A stretch of DNA of 64,000 nucleotides from an uncultured Alphaproteobacteria bacterium (GTDB taxonomy: Bacteria > Pseudomonadota > Alphaproteobacteria > Rs-D84), in assembly GCA_937903135.1 (NCBI GenBank), contig CALDAH010000028.1, positions 1-64,000 on the forward strand, in the 5' to 3' direction. Position 1 is the first letter of the stretch. Every line of letters begins with the position of its first letter. The position numbers and the translations under genes were made by a program. The notes under the pieces were generated by a model, which made no database searches, was not told the origin of the DNA, and saw only the letters and a program-made list of their open reading frames with translations. Shown piece after piece: positions 35,324 to 45,170 of this stretch.

Positions 35324-35604
35324 ATTTTGCGTAACATGAAACTTGGCGTATATGTTGGATAATAGCATACGCAAATCTGTGCTTTTTTAAGATAAAATCG
35401 CAAATTTTTTATAAAAATAAATCTGATGAATTTCAGTCTATATTCAATCACAGGTTGTGCAGGTCTGGCGGGCATGTGAAAAAATCATATGGCGATGGTT
35501 AGCATATGTTTATTGATTTTACCGGTTTATTGTGATTATTAAATTGTCCGATTATTAGCAATTAATTTACAAAGGTTTTTTTCAAGCCTATGTGATAAAA
35601 ATTG

Positions 35605-35613
35605 TGATATAAT
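35605..35613 (+). promoter_or_regulatory. Extended -10 promoter of the VanX-like gene, leaderless type
   Basis: TGATATAAT at 35605-35613 is an extended -10 element; only 7 nt lie between it and ATG 35621, with no Shine-Dalgarno and no clear -35. Confidence 0.6.
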
Positions 35614-35620
35614 TATTGTT

Positions 35621-36364
35621 ATGAAAACCGCTATTATCAGAATTTATTTGGAATATATCAGATATCGCATGGGGCTGCGCAGTTCAATACCTGCGTATTT
35701 TATTAATAAAATATGTGTAAATGCACTCGGGACGTCGTTGGTTAATATTATTAATGACGATATGTTTTGTTTTGATGATTCTGTTAAACGTCGTGGTGTA
35801 TTTTTGGTTCGCGCTGATTTAGTGCCAATGCTGCATGCCGCATCCCGCGCGCTGCCGGCGGGGTATAGATTATTTTTCTATCACGGATATCGTCCGCGTT
35901 TATATCAATGGGTTTTATGGCTGCAGAAGATTAACGCGGCGCGATCCGCGAATCCCGGTATGCCGGATGCAGATATAGAAAGGGATGTCCGTGCAACCGT
36001 TGCGTGTCCGAAAAATGGATATGGCCCGCATCAGACGGGCGGGGCGGTTGATGTAACGATTGTTGACTGTAATGGCGTGCAATTGGATATGGGGACTGCG
36101 CCGTTGCATCTGGGCATAGAAAGCGTTATGAATTATAAAAACATAACCCCGGTGCAGCGAAATAATCGTAAAATATTGGCGTCTGCGATGCAGCAGGCGG
36201 GTTTTAATAACTACCCGGCGGAATGGTGGCATTGGTCGTACGGTGATCAGATGTGGGCGGCATATCAGCATAAACCGTTCGCAATATACGGCGAGGTGGA
36301 ATCGCCATTGTATATTTTAACCGACGAAGAAAAACAGATATTGGCTCAGAATAAAATTATTTAG
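35621..36364 (+). CDS. D-Ala-D-Ala dipeptidase, VanX/peptidase M15 family
   Basis: A 247-residue zinc peptidase with the VanX pattern: FYHGYRPRLYQ (substrate Arg region), GPHQTGGAVDVTIVD with zinc ligands His137 and Asp144, and AEWWHWSYGD with catalytic Glu201 and third ligand His204. These enzymes cleave D-Ala-D-Ala; outside resistance clusters (no vanHA here) they recycle or scavenge peptidoglycan dipeptide. No signal peptide is visible, so it is probably cytoplasmic. Monocistronic, likely leaderless. Confidence 0.87.
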   Translation: MKTAIIRIYLEYIRYRMGLRSSIPAYFINKICVNALGTSLVNIINDDMFCFDDSVKRRGVFLVRADLVPMLHAASRALPAGYRLFFYHGYRPRLYQWVLWLQKINAARSANPGMPDADIERDVRATVACPKNGYGPHQTGGAVDVTIVDCNGVQLDMGTAPLHLGIESVMNYKNITPVQRNNRKILASAMQQAGFNNYPAEWWHWSYGDQMWAAYQHKPFAIYGEVESPLYILTDEEKQILAQNKII

Positions 36365-36490
36365 AAACATCGTATCTCAGAGAAATTAATATCGCTAATA
36401 ATTCCCGCGTGCGCATTAAATCGCGTGGACAATAATTACGTTATTTAGACTTTGGGCAGAATAAACGCGCACGGGGATTTTGCATAATAA

Positions 36491-36507
36491 TTCAACCGTG
36501 GGTTGAA
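36491..36507. repeat. Perfect TTCAACC-GTG-GGTTGAA palindrome
   Basis: A 7-bp stem with GTG loop in the gap between the VanX-like gene and the LppC-type gene (36365-36552, no gene seen). It is nearly identical, including flank (AAAGCG versus AAAACG), to the copy at 618-632. Confidence 0.55.
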
Positions 36508-36552
36508 AGCGTGCTGAGAAGTAGTGCGTATGCGTCATGCGGGCGGGGCGGA

Positions 36553-38160
36553 TTATTCTTCTATTTCTATGCTGTCTATGTAGGTTTTGCTGATGCTTTC
36601 AAGTGATACCGGCTGAAAATCCGGGTCTGTGATTATGTCACTGTCATCCTCGGGCAGGATGGATATAACCGTCGGACGCGGGCTCGCATCGGGCGTGGTC
36701 GTTGCGTTCGCACCATATGTTTTTGACCGATACTTTGATCGCAGCCGTTCCGGAATCTGGATATAATTCATCGGATTTATTCCCGGTGTTTCCAATGCCA
36801 TCGCACGGGCCGGCGTAATATGACGCTGTTCAATATTATATAATGGCGTCATGAAATTAGTTGCCGCTGGCTTTATATCACGCGGCGTGCCTGATCCGTT
36901 TAATTCCACAATACGCATCGCGCGTTCGTTATCCCCCGTCGGGCGCAGGCGAATTAAGCCATCCATACCCATATATCCGCTGGGGTTTAGCAGATATGCC
37001 GCATTTGATTTATCCGAGTTTAGCATCCCGATTGCCATATTCGCCGCGTCATATCCAAACGTTGCCAACCGGGACGGCGTCCCCCCTGCGATTTGGTCAT
37101 AGAGGTTAGCAAATTCTGCATTTATTTCCGGCAGCGTTGCAAACTTTGCCCCGGACATTGTAAAATCAGATGCGATATCCGATCCGTCCCAGACGGCCGT
37201 GCCATAAAATCGTGCGTCACGTGCCCCGACCCCGTAATAGCGCATAAACGACGCCAGGCTTTTTGTATCATCGCCCGAGCCTAGGAATAAAACCGCGTCA
37301 TATGGGACGGGCCCTAATGTATCGTTTTTAGATAGTCGGTCAAGTTGCCGCGTTAGATTTGATTTTTCAATCGCGGTTAGACGTTCGTTTGTTAATATAT
37401 CCGATAATATCTCACGCGCACGGTTATTCGCGGCCACGCGTGCCGTATTCATCGTCGCCGCAGACGTTGTGTTTTTTATAGAATCCGCATCCTTTTCGGT
37501 ATAGAAAAATACACCGGATACCTGGATATCATATATGGCGGCGGCGGCGCGTGCTGTGCCCGCCATTAATCGGCCCGATTGCGTGTCCGGGGCGAATATT
37601 ATAAATTGGCGAACATGGTCGGACTGCATTTCTTTTACGATCGCCTCGACACTATTGGTTGGCATCAGCGCCATTGTCATAACGCCATTGCCGACGGCCG
37701 TGGCGTCGGATGTAAATGATAACACCGGCATCTGTTCCGGTTTTGCCGTACGTACCGCGCGCGCATCACCGGCGAACAGTGGCCCGATAATAATATCCGG
37801 CATCGTCTGCAGTGCCCGGGTGATTTCCGCACCGCCGTCGGCCGCGCTGTCATAAAACGTTACCGCCAGATTTTGCGGCGCACGCTGCAGTACGGCCATT
37901 TCAATTGATGTCCGTATTGCCCGGCCGGCCGATGCCCCGTTGCCAGATAGCGGCAGCAAAACCGCCATATGACGCGCGGCGGTGGGCGTCATATTATCAG
38001 AGGCCGATATAATATCCACGGCCGTGCCGTATTGCATCTGGGCGGGCGTTCCCGCGTCCGCGTTGTCGTATTCAACGCGCCATTTGCCATCCGGGGTGGA
38101 TACGCATCCCGATAATGTAAACAGAACCGAACAAATCCCAAAAAATTTATTTATAGACAT
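36553..38160 (-). CDS. LppC/LpoA-type penicillin-binding protein activator lipoprotein
   Basis: A 535-residue outer-membrane lipoprotein (signal ending in LFTLSGC) with the periplasmic binding-protein fold of the LppC family: AVLLPLSGNGASAGRAIRTSIEMA, FYDSAADGGAEITRAL, DIIIGPLFAGDARAV and VLFLGSGDDTKSLASFMRYYG. E. coli LpoA uses this fold to activate PBP1A; the alphaproteobacterial versions lack its N-terminal TPR part, as here. I start at ATG 38160, giving a proper lipoprotein signal. It is divergent from rsmI, the same neighbour arrangement as lpoA in E. coli. Confidence 0.85.
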   Translation of the reverse strand: MSINKFFGICSVLFTLSGCVSTPDGKWRVEYDNADAGTPAQMQYGTAVDIISASDNMTPTAARHMAVLLPLSGNGASAGRAIRTSIEMAVLQRAPQNLAVTFYDSAADGGAEITRALQTMPDIIIGPLFAGDARAVRTAKPEQMPVLSFTSDATAVGNGVMTMALMPTNSVEAIVKEMQSDHVRQFIIFAPDTQSGRLMAGTARAAAAIYDIQVSGVFFYTEKDADSIKNTTSAATMNTARVAANNRAREILSDILTNERLTAIEKSNLTRQLDRLSKNDTLGPVPYDAVLFLGSGDDTKSLASFMRYYGVGARDARFYGTAVWDGSDIASDFTMSGAKFATLPEINAEFANLYDQIAGGTPSRLATFGYDAANMAIGMLNSDKSNAAYLLNPSGYMGMDGLIRLRPTGDNERAMRIVELNGSGTPRDIKPAATNFMTPLYNIEQRHITPARAMALETPGINPMNYIQIPERLRSKYRSKTYGANATTTPDASPRPTVISILPEDDSDIITDPDFQPVSLESISKTYIDSIEIEE

Positions 38161-38187
38161 TGAAAAATCCATTTTATTTTGTATCAT
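38160..38187 (+). promoter_or_regulatory. Putative promoter of rsmI-engB-addB
   Basis: TTGAAA (38160-38165), 16-nt spacer, TATCAT (38182-38187), 21 nt before the rsmI ATG; it overlaps the start of the divergent lipoprotein gene. Confidence 0.5.
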
Positions 38188-38208
38188 TTTACTATAAAAG
38201 GAAAACGA

Positions 38209-39003
38209 ATGCAAACCGGGCTTTATATTGTTGGAACGCCAATAGGAAATATGTCGGATATGTCACCGCGGGCGATTGATGTTTTGCGTACGGTGGATTT
38301 AATCGCGGCCGAGGATACACGTGTATTTGGAAAGATCGCGGCCCGTTTTGATATTAAAACGCCACGCGTCGCATGTCACGAGCATAATGAACGTGATGTC
38401 ATACCGGATTTAATTGAAAAGATTCAGTCGGGGATGTCGGTCGCTGTCGTATCTGATGCCGGAATGCCGGGGGTAAGCGATCCCGGTTTTCGTATTGTTC
38501 GGGCCGCACGTGATGCGAATGTGCCGGTATTTGTTGTCCCCGGGCCGACGGCTGTGATATCGGCGTTGGTATTATCAGGATTCCCGACGGATCGGTTTAC
38601 GTTCTGTGGTTTTCTTGATGAAAAAAAATTGGCCGCCGATAATAAGCTGCGTCATACATTGGTTTATTATGAAAGCCCTAATCGGGTAATGGCAACGATT
38701 GCGGCGATGGCCCGCGTTATGCCTGAACGAAAAATCGCAATAGTACGCGAGATTACAAAAATCTATGAACAGACCATAATCGGGTATCCGGCGGATTTAA
38801 TGCACATAGAACCGCCCCGCGGCGAGATTGTTATTGTTGTATCCCCCGCGCCCGAGCATAAAATGTCAGATTCCGAAATCGCTGATATTGTAAATGATAT
38901 TGCGGCGACGTCTATGAAATCTGCGGCGGCGGATTTGGCGGCACGCGCGGGGATTTCAAAAAAAGATGCATATCGGCGTCTGTTAAACAAGGGGGAAAAA
39001 TGA
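38209..39003 (+). CDS. rsmI: 16S rRNA (cytidine1402-2'-O)-methyltransferase
   Basis: The 264-residue RsmI methylates the 2'-O of C1402 in the decoding centre. It shows the tetrapyrrole-methylase-like fold with GTPIGNMSDMSPRAIDVL, AAEDTR, SDAGMPGVSDPGFRIVR (SAM site), VVPGPTAVISALVLSG and FCGFL. ATG 38209 follows AAAAGGAAAACGA. engB overlaps by 4 nt (ATGA). Confidence 0.95.
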   Translation: MQTGLYIVGTPIGNMSDMSPRAIDVLRTVDLIAAEDTRVFGKIAARFDIKTPRVACHEHNERDVIPDLIEKIQSGMSVAVVSDAGMPGVSDPGFRIVRAARDANVPVFVVPGPTAVISALVLSGFPTDRFTFCGFLDEKKLAADNKLRHTLVYYESPNRVMATIAAMARVMPERKIAIVREITKIYEQTIIGYPADLMHIEPPRGEIVIVVSPAPEHKMSDSEIADIVNDIAATSMKSAAADLAARAGISKKDAYRRLLNKGEK

Positions 39004-39554
39004 TTAGATTCGTAGGGGGCTTTGATCGCGTGTCAGATTTGCCAAAAACGCAATTCCCCGAATATGCATTTGTCGGGCGCAGTAACGTTGGAAAATCATC
39101 GCTAATAAACGCGATATGTAACGCGCCGATTGCGCGAACGTCAAATACGCCCGGGCGTACGCAGACGATAAATATGTTCAACATCGGCGATCGCGTTATG
39201 ATCGTGGATTTACCGGGATATGGATATGCGCGCGTCGCACGCAGTGATGCGATGCGGTGGCTGGCCCGGCTGGAGGATTATTTGATAAATCGCCGGCAGC
39301 TAACGCGGTTGTTTATACTAATTGATTCACGCATAGGCCCGCGGGATTCGGATTTAGATTTAATGGATTTCTGTGACGCAAATGCAATCCCTTATCAGAT
39401 CGTATATACCAAAAAAGATAAGCGTGTACGCGAGGAAAAACAGAAAACACTTTCGCATACCGATCACGGGGCAATGATGCCAGATATATTGGAAACATCC
39501 GCCGAAAAAAAATTCGGCATAGATACTATGCGAGCAATCATTGGAATTAAATAA
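39000..39554 (+). CDS. engB: Ribosome biogenesis GTPase EngB/YsxC
   Basis: A 184-residue small GTPase needed for large-subunit assembly: G1 GRSNVGKSSLINAI, G2 TPGRTQTINMF, G3 DLPGYGYA, G4 YTKKDK, G5 ETSAEK. Coupled to rsmI by an ATGA overlap and overlapping the start of addB by 14 nt, so the three genes form one operon. Confidence 0.95.
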   Translation: MIRFVGGFDRVSDLPKTQFPEYAFVGRSNVGKSSLINAICNAPIARTSNTPGRTQTINMFNIGDRVMIVDLPGYGYARVARSDAMRWLARLEDYLINRRQLTRLFILIDSRIGPRDSDLDLMDFCDANAIPYQIVYTKKDKRVREEKQKTLSHTDHGAMMPDILETSAEKKFGIDTMRAIIGIK

Positions 39555-42063
39555 TAATCTTGGCAATATTTTTTATCCATCAAATCCGGCGCGAATGCTG
39601 GATGCGTTATGGGCGTTGATATCCGCGTGCGATATTAATCCGGCCGATATGCTGATTTTTTTACCCAGTCGTCGTGCCGTTCGCAGTGTTGAAAAAATGT
39701 TGGTTGAAAAAACGGGGGGGGCGCTGATTTTACCCCGCCTGGTTGCGCTGGGCGAGGCGGCCGACGACGCAGAGGATATTATTGCCGATGACGCGGTTAT
39801 ATCAAATACTGCGCGGACCGTATTACTGGCCAAGCTGCTGGCGGCCGATGCAAATGTTGGAAATATCGCAACCGCGCTGCCGATTGCAAATGATCTGGTC
39901 CGTATGACGGATTATATGGAAAACGAAGGGATTGATATTAGCGCCGTTCGCTGGGACGAATTAATCGGTGAAAAATATGCCGCGCATTTTCAGGCAAAAG
40001 CGCGAATGCTGGAAATACTAACATCGGTTTTGCCCGGAATGTACGATGGGCGTGCGACTGTGGTCCGTGCGCGAAACGCAGGTATTCGCGGATGGATAGA
40101 TTGTCTGGATAAATATCGGCTGGTTATTGTATGCGGATCAACCGCCAGTGTTCCCGCGACGCGCGATTTAATGGTCGCCGTTGCAGGCAGGGAAAATGGC
40201 CGGATTATTTTGCCTGGGAAAATATCGGGGCGTGTGTGTGATTTTGAATTAAATACTAATCCGTATAATTCCGAATATAAATTCTTGTGCGAAATCGGTT
40301 GCGATCCAACCGCGGTAACAGAGATTGATGTCGGCCGATCTGTGATTGATTTTTTCAACGCCTCATTTGGTAATGACCCGGCCGTACCCCGGGCGGGTAA
40401 TGATTTGCGGCATTGTTCGTTAATTGAATGCGAACGCGAAGCGGACGAGGCCGCCGTGGTCGCAGAAATCGCCGCGCGCGCGATTAAGCAAAACAAAACT
40501 GTTTTGGTTATAACCCCCGATGCCGCGGGTGGTCAGCGAATATCGGCAGCGTTTGCAGCGCGTGAGATTCAGGCGGATTTTTCCGGGGGAATATCCGGTG
40601 CGATGACCGCGGCCGGGCGCGCGATTTTAAATCTGTTTGACGGCTGGGTTGAAAATAAATCGGATGCGTTTGATAAGCTATATGCGGCGGCGGGCGGCGA
40701 TCTGTTTCGTATGATTGTAAATTTAATAGACGCGGGCAATATCGCATTTTCGCCGGCGTTTGTGGCGGACGATCCGGCGTATCGCGACATTTGGGCCGCG
40801 ATCCGGCATATATCCGAATGTATCAGCGCGGCCGGGATTGATTTAACCGCGTCGGATGCCCGGGCGTTTTTATCAGACGCACTGTCGCGGGTGGTTATTC
40901 GCCCGGTTATGCCCGATGCACCGAGTGTTGCGGTACTCGGGACAATTGAATCACGAATGCAGACGGCGGATATTGTGATACTAACCGGCCTAAATGACGG
41001 TATGTTCCCGGCGCGCGGTTATGAAAACGCATGGCTGCCGCGCGGCATCGCGGATAAAATAGGGTTGCCGCCGGCCGACCGCAAGGTATCGCTAATGTCA
41101 CTGGATTTTATGAACCTCTCGTCCGGGCCGCGGGTATATTGGACGCGCAGTAAATCCGCCGGTGGCACACAGACCACAGAATCACGATTTTTATCGCGCG
41201 TATTTGCGCGCGGTGCGATTTTAAATGCCGACGCGGGCCCTGATATATATCGTGCCGTTTTGGCGCGTGACAATATCGCCCCGGTGTCGCTGGATTATTC
41301 CGCACCAACGCCACCGGCCGACTGGTCCGATGTATATGTAACCGAACTGGAGCTGCTGGTTCATAACCCGTATGCGTTTTATGTCCGACATATATTACGT
41401 CTGCGGCCGCGGGATGACTATTGGGCGGGACCGGATATGCGAAAATTTGGAACGTTGGTTCACAGTGTTATTGAAAACGCGCGTGATTTAACGCCGGGCG
41501 CGCTGATCGCGCAGATGGATGCGGCGGCGCGCGCAATACTTGGGTCGGATAGTATTATTTTTCACTTTTGGCATAAACGTTTTGTTGAGATTGCGCCCGT
41601 CGTATCGGACGTGTTGGCGCGCCTGTCCCCCGATGGCAGGACCGAAATTGCCGGCGCGGCCACGATCGCCGGCCGCGTTGTGCGTGCGCGTGCGGATCGC
41701 GTATGGGACGGGGGCGTGTTGGATATAAAAACCGGGGCAGCCCCGGGCCGGGCACAGTTATTCGCTGGGAATATGCCGCAGATCGGGCTGGAGGCGTATA
41801 TGCTGCAATCAGGGGGATTCCCGATACGCACATCCGCGCCGGGCCGCACCCCGGATATAGTATTTTTACAGCTAAAAAACAAAGACGCGCGGCCGATAGA
41901 ATATACCGGTGATGATGCCGAAAAAATAATCCAGGCGGCGGTGGATAAAACGACGCAGTTATTTAATATCTATTCGGCCGGCGCTGCGGCATATGAATAC
42001 CGCGCGACGAACGATCAAAAATATCACGTATACGACGATTTGGCGCGCATAGACGATTTATAG
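39541..42063 (+). CDS. addB: Double-strand break repair protein AddB
   Basis: An 840-residue AddB of the alphaproteobacterial type: pseudo-helicase N-part (MLIFLPSRRAVRSVEKML), IVILTGLNDGMFPARGYENAWLP and a C-terminal PD-(D/E)XK nuclease with YAFYVRHILRLRP, GTLVHSVIE, ADRVWDGGVLDIKTG and PQIGLEAYML. AddAB processes DNA ends for RecA. The start is TTG 39541 within engB; no ATG start is possible without losing N-terminal homology. addA usually follows addB in alphaproteobacteria, but here the next gene is convergent xthA, so addA must be elsewhere. Confidence 0.88.
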   Translation: MELNNNLGNIFYPSNPARMLDALWALISACDINPADMLIFLPSRRAVRSVEKMLVEKTGGALILPRLVALGEAADDAEDIIADDAVISNTARTVLLAKLLAADANVGNIATALPIANDLVRMTDYMENEGIDISAVRWDELIGEKYAAHFQAKARMLEILTSVLPGMYDGRATVVRARNAGIRGWIDCLDKYRLVIVCGSTASVPATRDLMVAVAGRENGRIILPGKISGRVCDFELNTNPYNSEYKFLCEIGCDPTAVTEIDVGRSVIDFFNASFGNDPAVPRAGNDLRHCSLIECEREADEAAVVAEIAARAIKQNKTVLVITPDAAGGQRISAAFAAREIQADFSGGISGAMTAAGRAILNLFDGWVENKSDAFDKLYAAAGGDLFRMIVNLIDAGNIAFSPAFVADDPAYRDIWAAIRHISECISAAGIDLTASDARAFLSDALSRVVIRPVMPDAPSVAVLGTIESRMQTADIVILTGLNDGMFPARGYENAWLPRGIADKIGLPPADRKVSLMSLDFMNLSSGPRVYWTRSKSAGGTQTTESRFLSRVFARGAILNADAGPDIYRAVLARDNIAPVSLDYSAPTPPADWSDVYVTELELLVHNPYAFYVRHILRLRPRDDYWAGPDMRKFGTLVHSVIENARDLTPGALIAQMDAAARAILGSDSIIFHFWHKRFVEIAPVVSDVLARLSPDGRTEIAGAATIAGRVVRARADRVWDGGVLDIKTGAAPGRAQLFAGNMPQIGLEAYMLQSGGFPIRTSAPGRTPDIVFLQLKNKDARPIEYTGDDAEKIIQAAVDKTTQLFNIYSAGAAAYEYRATNDQKYHVYDDLARIDDL

Positions 42064-42067
42064 GCGA

Positions 42068-42838
42068 CTATTTCAGTGTTAGCATTAAACCTGTATGGTC
42101 GGTCGGTTTATCGGCCAGGCGCGGGGATATATCAATCTCGCAATTTTCAACTAAACGCATTGCCGCCGGGTTCGCCATAAAGTAATCCAGGCGCAGGCCC
42201 TGTTTTTTACCGACAGTATCGCCCCCGCGATAGCCGTACCAGGTATAGTCAATATCATTCGGGTGCAGTTTGCGCCAAACGTCAGTCCAGCCGGCCGCGA
42301 TCCATTCGTTCATAATCGCACGTGCCGCCGGGGCCGCGATCGCAATTCCAACATAGTTGGCCGGATTCCATATGTCGCGATCTTCTATTGATACGTTAAA
42401 ATCACCCCCGATTATAACGGGTTCTTCGCTGTTTAAATACTGGGATATATAGTCTGTAAATGCACGCATCCATTCCAATTTATACGGGAACTTAGGCGAG
42501 TTTATTGTATCGCCATTTGGCATATATACGTTAATTAGCCGCAGACGGCCGTCAATTACGCATTCGAGAAAACGGGCATGGGCATCCGGATAGTTCGGCA
42601 GGCCGCGAATAGCGTCTTCTATGGAATGTTTAGAAAAGGTTGCAACGCCGTTCCAGCTTTTTTGGCCAAAAACCTTAACATTATACCCGTATTCATCAAA
42701 TAAATTATGTGGGAATAGGGCGGTTTCAACCTTTAGCTCTTGGACCATTATGGTGTCATATTCGCCGGATTTTAAAATGTTAATAAAGCTTTCAATATGC
42801 GCACGAATTGAATTAATATTCAATGTTAATATTTTCAT
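42068..42838 (-). CDS. xthA: Exodeoxyribonuclease III family AP endonuclease
   Basis: A 256-residue EEP-fold nuclease that cuts at abasic sites: KILTLNINSIRAH, VQELKVE (catalytic Glu), INVYMPNGD, IGGDFNVS and LRLDYFMA with the final TDHTGLML His. ATG 42838 is 8 nt after AAAGGA. It is convergent with addB, with only 4 nt between stops, and divergent from the acyl-CoA synthetase gene. Confidence 0.94.
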   Translation of the reverse strand: MKILTLNINSIRAHIESFINILKSGEYDTIMVQELKVETALFPHNLFDEYGYNVKVFGQKSWNGVATFSKHSIEDAIRGLPNYPDAHARFLECVIDGRLRLINVYMPNGDTINSPKFPYKLEWMRAFTDYISQYLNSEEPVIIGGDFNVSIEDRDIWNPANYVGIAIAAPAARAIMNEWIAAGWTDVWRKLHPNDIDYTWYGYRGGDTVGKKQGLRLDYFMANPAAMRLVENCEIDISPRLADKPTDHTGLMLTLK

Positions 42839-42906
42839 GTTTGCAATCCTTTGTAATAGGATTATAATATCACAGTCCAATATGAAAACAACAAGGATTT
42901 TAAGTT

Positions 42907-44487
42907 ATGAATATGTATCAATTACTGGAACGTGCAGCAGCAACATGGCCGGATAATTTATTCCTGGTTCGCGAAAATGTTACGTTTTCAGGGTTTATTG
43001 ATTTAGTTAAAGCACGTGCGGCATCGTTGCACGCAGCAGGTGTCGGGCGCGGAAAAATCGTAGGTGTATTGTCACATAATATCCCAGAGTTTCCAATTAC
43101 ATTATTCGCCGTTTGGTATCTGGGCGGGACGGTATTGATGCTGGATACCAACCTGACGCCGTTTGAGTATGATAATATGACATCAACAACCGATTGTCAT
43201 ATCGTATGCGCAGAAAAATCGTTCTTTTATAAAACAGATAAATTTAAATTTTATGATATTACATCCAAAGATGGACCGATTAATCCTAAGCTGACGGCCG
43301 CGCCATTGGAAACGTTGGACGTCGCGACGCTATCGTTTACATCCGGGTCAACCGGTACGCCAAAGATCGTGCCGTTGACGCACTTTAATTTAATTGAATG
43401 TGCAAATTCATTGGATGATATGCGCGAATGGATGAAACCGGGTGATATTATGTACGGTTTCCTGCCGATGTATCATATATTTGGTTTTGCGGTTGAACTG
43501 TTGGCGACACTGCATTTCGGCGGCGGCGTATTATTGCAGCCGACCGTTAATCCAAAAGAGATTATGGCCGATTTTGCAAAATATCGCCCCCAGATTATTC
43601 CGGCCGTTCCACGGTTGTTTGAGGTTATTCGTAATCGCATCATAGACACGTTAAAGGCACAGAAAAAATGGTGGCTGGCGTCGCTGGTTTTAAAACACGG
43701 CCGGATGCTGGAAAAACTGGGCCTGGGGTTTGTCCTGCGCAAGGTCCAAGATCCCGTTCGCGCAATATTTGGTGGCCGCATACGCGTATTAATCGCCGGC
43801 GGCGCCGCGACCAAGCCCGAGGTTGAAACGTTCTATGAACGCTTAGGGATTGTATTTATCCAAGGGTATGGTTTAACCGAAACGGTTGGCCCGATATGTA
43901 TATCGCGTCCGTCAAAACGCCGTTTCCCGTTTGCATTCGGTGGCCCGACATCAAATAACGAATGCGAGATTCGTGATAAAAACGAAGATGGCGTAGGCGT
44001 ACTGTGGCTGCGCGGGCATCAGGTATTCGGCGGGTATTTAAATAACCCCGGCGTTAACGAGGAAGTATTTGACGAACGTGGATTCTTTAATACCGGTGAT
44101 ATGGTAACAATGGATAAAAACGGTGAACTGCATTTCGCCGGCCGTAAAAAACAGGTTATTGTTTTAGATAGCGGTAAAAACGTTTACCCCGATGAACTTG
44201 AAGGGATGTATATTGAAATCCCGGGGGTTAACAACGTTGCCGTATTTGAACATAAGATAAAGAATAAAACTGTTGCATACGGTGTATTCAGCGTTGATCC
44301 GAATATGACTATGGAAAAACTTGGCGCCGAGATTGCAAATGCAAATAAAAAGGTCGCGAGTTATAAATGGGTAACGCATTTTGCGATGACAACGGATGAA
44401 CTGCCGATGACCAGCACGCAGAAGGTTAAGCATCATATCGTTCGTCAGAATTTAATTGATGGAAAATACCCATTACGTAAGGAATAG
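42907..44487 (+). CDS. AMP-forming acyl-CoA synthetase / long-chain fatty acid ligase
   Basis: The 526-residue ANL-superfamily enzyme has the P-loop LSFTSGSTGTPKIVPLTH, core motifs FIQGYGLTETVGP, FFNTGDMVTMDKNGELHFAGRKKQVI and catalytic Lys in MTSTQKVKHH. It should activate a carboxylic acid, most likely a fatty acid, to acyl-AMP and acyl-CoA. It is single, so a role in lipid recycling is guessed from length and FadD-like sequence. A bidirectional terminator follows at 44561. Confidence 0.88.
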   Translation: MNMYQLLERAAATWPDNLFLVRENVTFSGFIDLVKARAASLHAAGVGRGKIVGVLSHNIPEFPITLFAVWYLGGTVLMLDTNLTPFEYDNMTSTTDCHIVCAEKSFFYKTDKFKFYDITSKDGPINPKLTAAPLETLDVATLSFTSGSTGTPKIVPLTHFNLIECANSLDDMREWMKPGDIMYGFLPMYHIFGFAVELLATLHFGGGVLLQPTVNPKEIMADFAKYRPQIIPAVPRLFEVIRNRIIDTLKAQKKWWLASLVLKHGRMLEKLGLGFVLRKVQDPVRAIFGGRIRVLIAGGAATKPEVETFYERLGIVFIQGYGLTETVGPICISRPSKRRFPFAFGGPTSNNECEIRDKNEDGVGVLWLRGHQVFGGYLNNPGVNEEVFDERGFFNTGDMVTMDKNGELHFAGRKKQVIVLDSGKNVYPDELEGMYIEIPGVNNVAVFEHKIKNKTVAYGVFSVDPNMTMEKLGAEIANANKKVASYKWVTHFAMTTDELPMTSTQKVKHHIVRQNLIDGKYPLRKE

Positions 44488-44560
44488 TTTGATGATTGCG
44501 GTCACATCGTGATTGTTATATTTAAACTGTTCTGAAAATTATATTTAATATATAAATAAA

Positions 44561-44583
44561 ATCCCCCGGATGGGGGATTTTTT
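44561..44583. terminator. Bidirectional terminator
   Basis: ATCCCCC (44561-44567), GGAT loop, GGGGGAT (44572-44578), T-run on plus, A-run upstream; separates the acyl-CoA synthetase gene from the convergent ruvA-mnmE unit. Confidence 0.8.
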
Positions 44584-44598
44584 AACCGAATATTTTTA

Positions 44599-45138
44599 TT
44601 AACGCGATGAATAGCATTTATTTATAAATTCGGCCCATAATTTTTCATTTAACTGCTGTTTTTCATCCGTTATCAGGGCCAGCTCTGCGGCCATATCGGT
44701 GCTATGCTGTTTTATGTTTTCGCATAAATTTAATTTAGCCTCGCGCAGGATTTCTGCGTACTCGCGTTCTGATGCTGTGCGTTTTTTTGCATCGGCATTT
44801 TCCAATTCCTCTGCAACGGATAAAATCCATTTTTCCGCCGGTGATATATTTATCGGTTCTTTGAAAAAGTTTATATCAAAGTTTTGTAGATATGTGCTTT
44901 CCGCCGGGCGCGATGGTTTGGGCTGTTTCCCGATACGGGTGTTTTTAACCACCACGGCAATTTTTTGATTGCGTTTTTTGCGATCTGCACTGCGGGTATC
45001 CTTAATCGTATGACCCAGTGGTTTATTATTCCCGGCCGGTGTATTTTGTACCGGGCCGTGTATGTTATAACAATAATGTGTTGTAATATATTTCCGTGTG
45101 TTATTTTGTTTAATCGGATAGACCAGATGTATGCACAT
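44599..45138 (-). CDS. Hypothetical basic protein downstream of mnmE
   Basis: A 179-residue protein with a basic, probably disordered N-half (SADRKKRNQKIAVVVKNTR) and a helical acidic/basic C-half (EELENADAKKRTASEREYAEIL, ELALITDEKQQLNEKLW). No signal peptide, no recognised domain. ATG 45138 is 6 nt after AAAGGAG. It is the third gene of the ruvA-mnmE unit on the minus strand, 32 nt after mnmE. Confidence 0.6.
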   Translation of the reverse strand: MCIHLVYPIKQNNTRKYITTHYCYNIHGPVQNTPAGNNKPLGHTIKDTRSADRKKRNQKIAVVVKNTRIGKQPKPSRPAESTYLQNFDINFFKEPINISPAEKWILSVAEELENADAKKRTASEREYAEILREAKLNLCENIKQHSTDMAAELALITDEKQQLNEKLWAEFINKCYSSR

Positions 45139-45170
45139 TTTTACTCCTTTGCATATATTTTTTATATTAA

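Noticed and set aside
34709..35374. 221-residue minus-strand frame across the tRNA genes
   Set aside because: It is antisense to an exported protein gene and to both tRNAs.
35621..36364. Vancomycin-resistance cluster
   Set aside because: Only a VanX-like gene is present; no ligase, dehydrogenase or two-component system is nearby.
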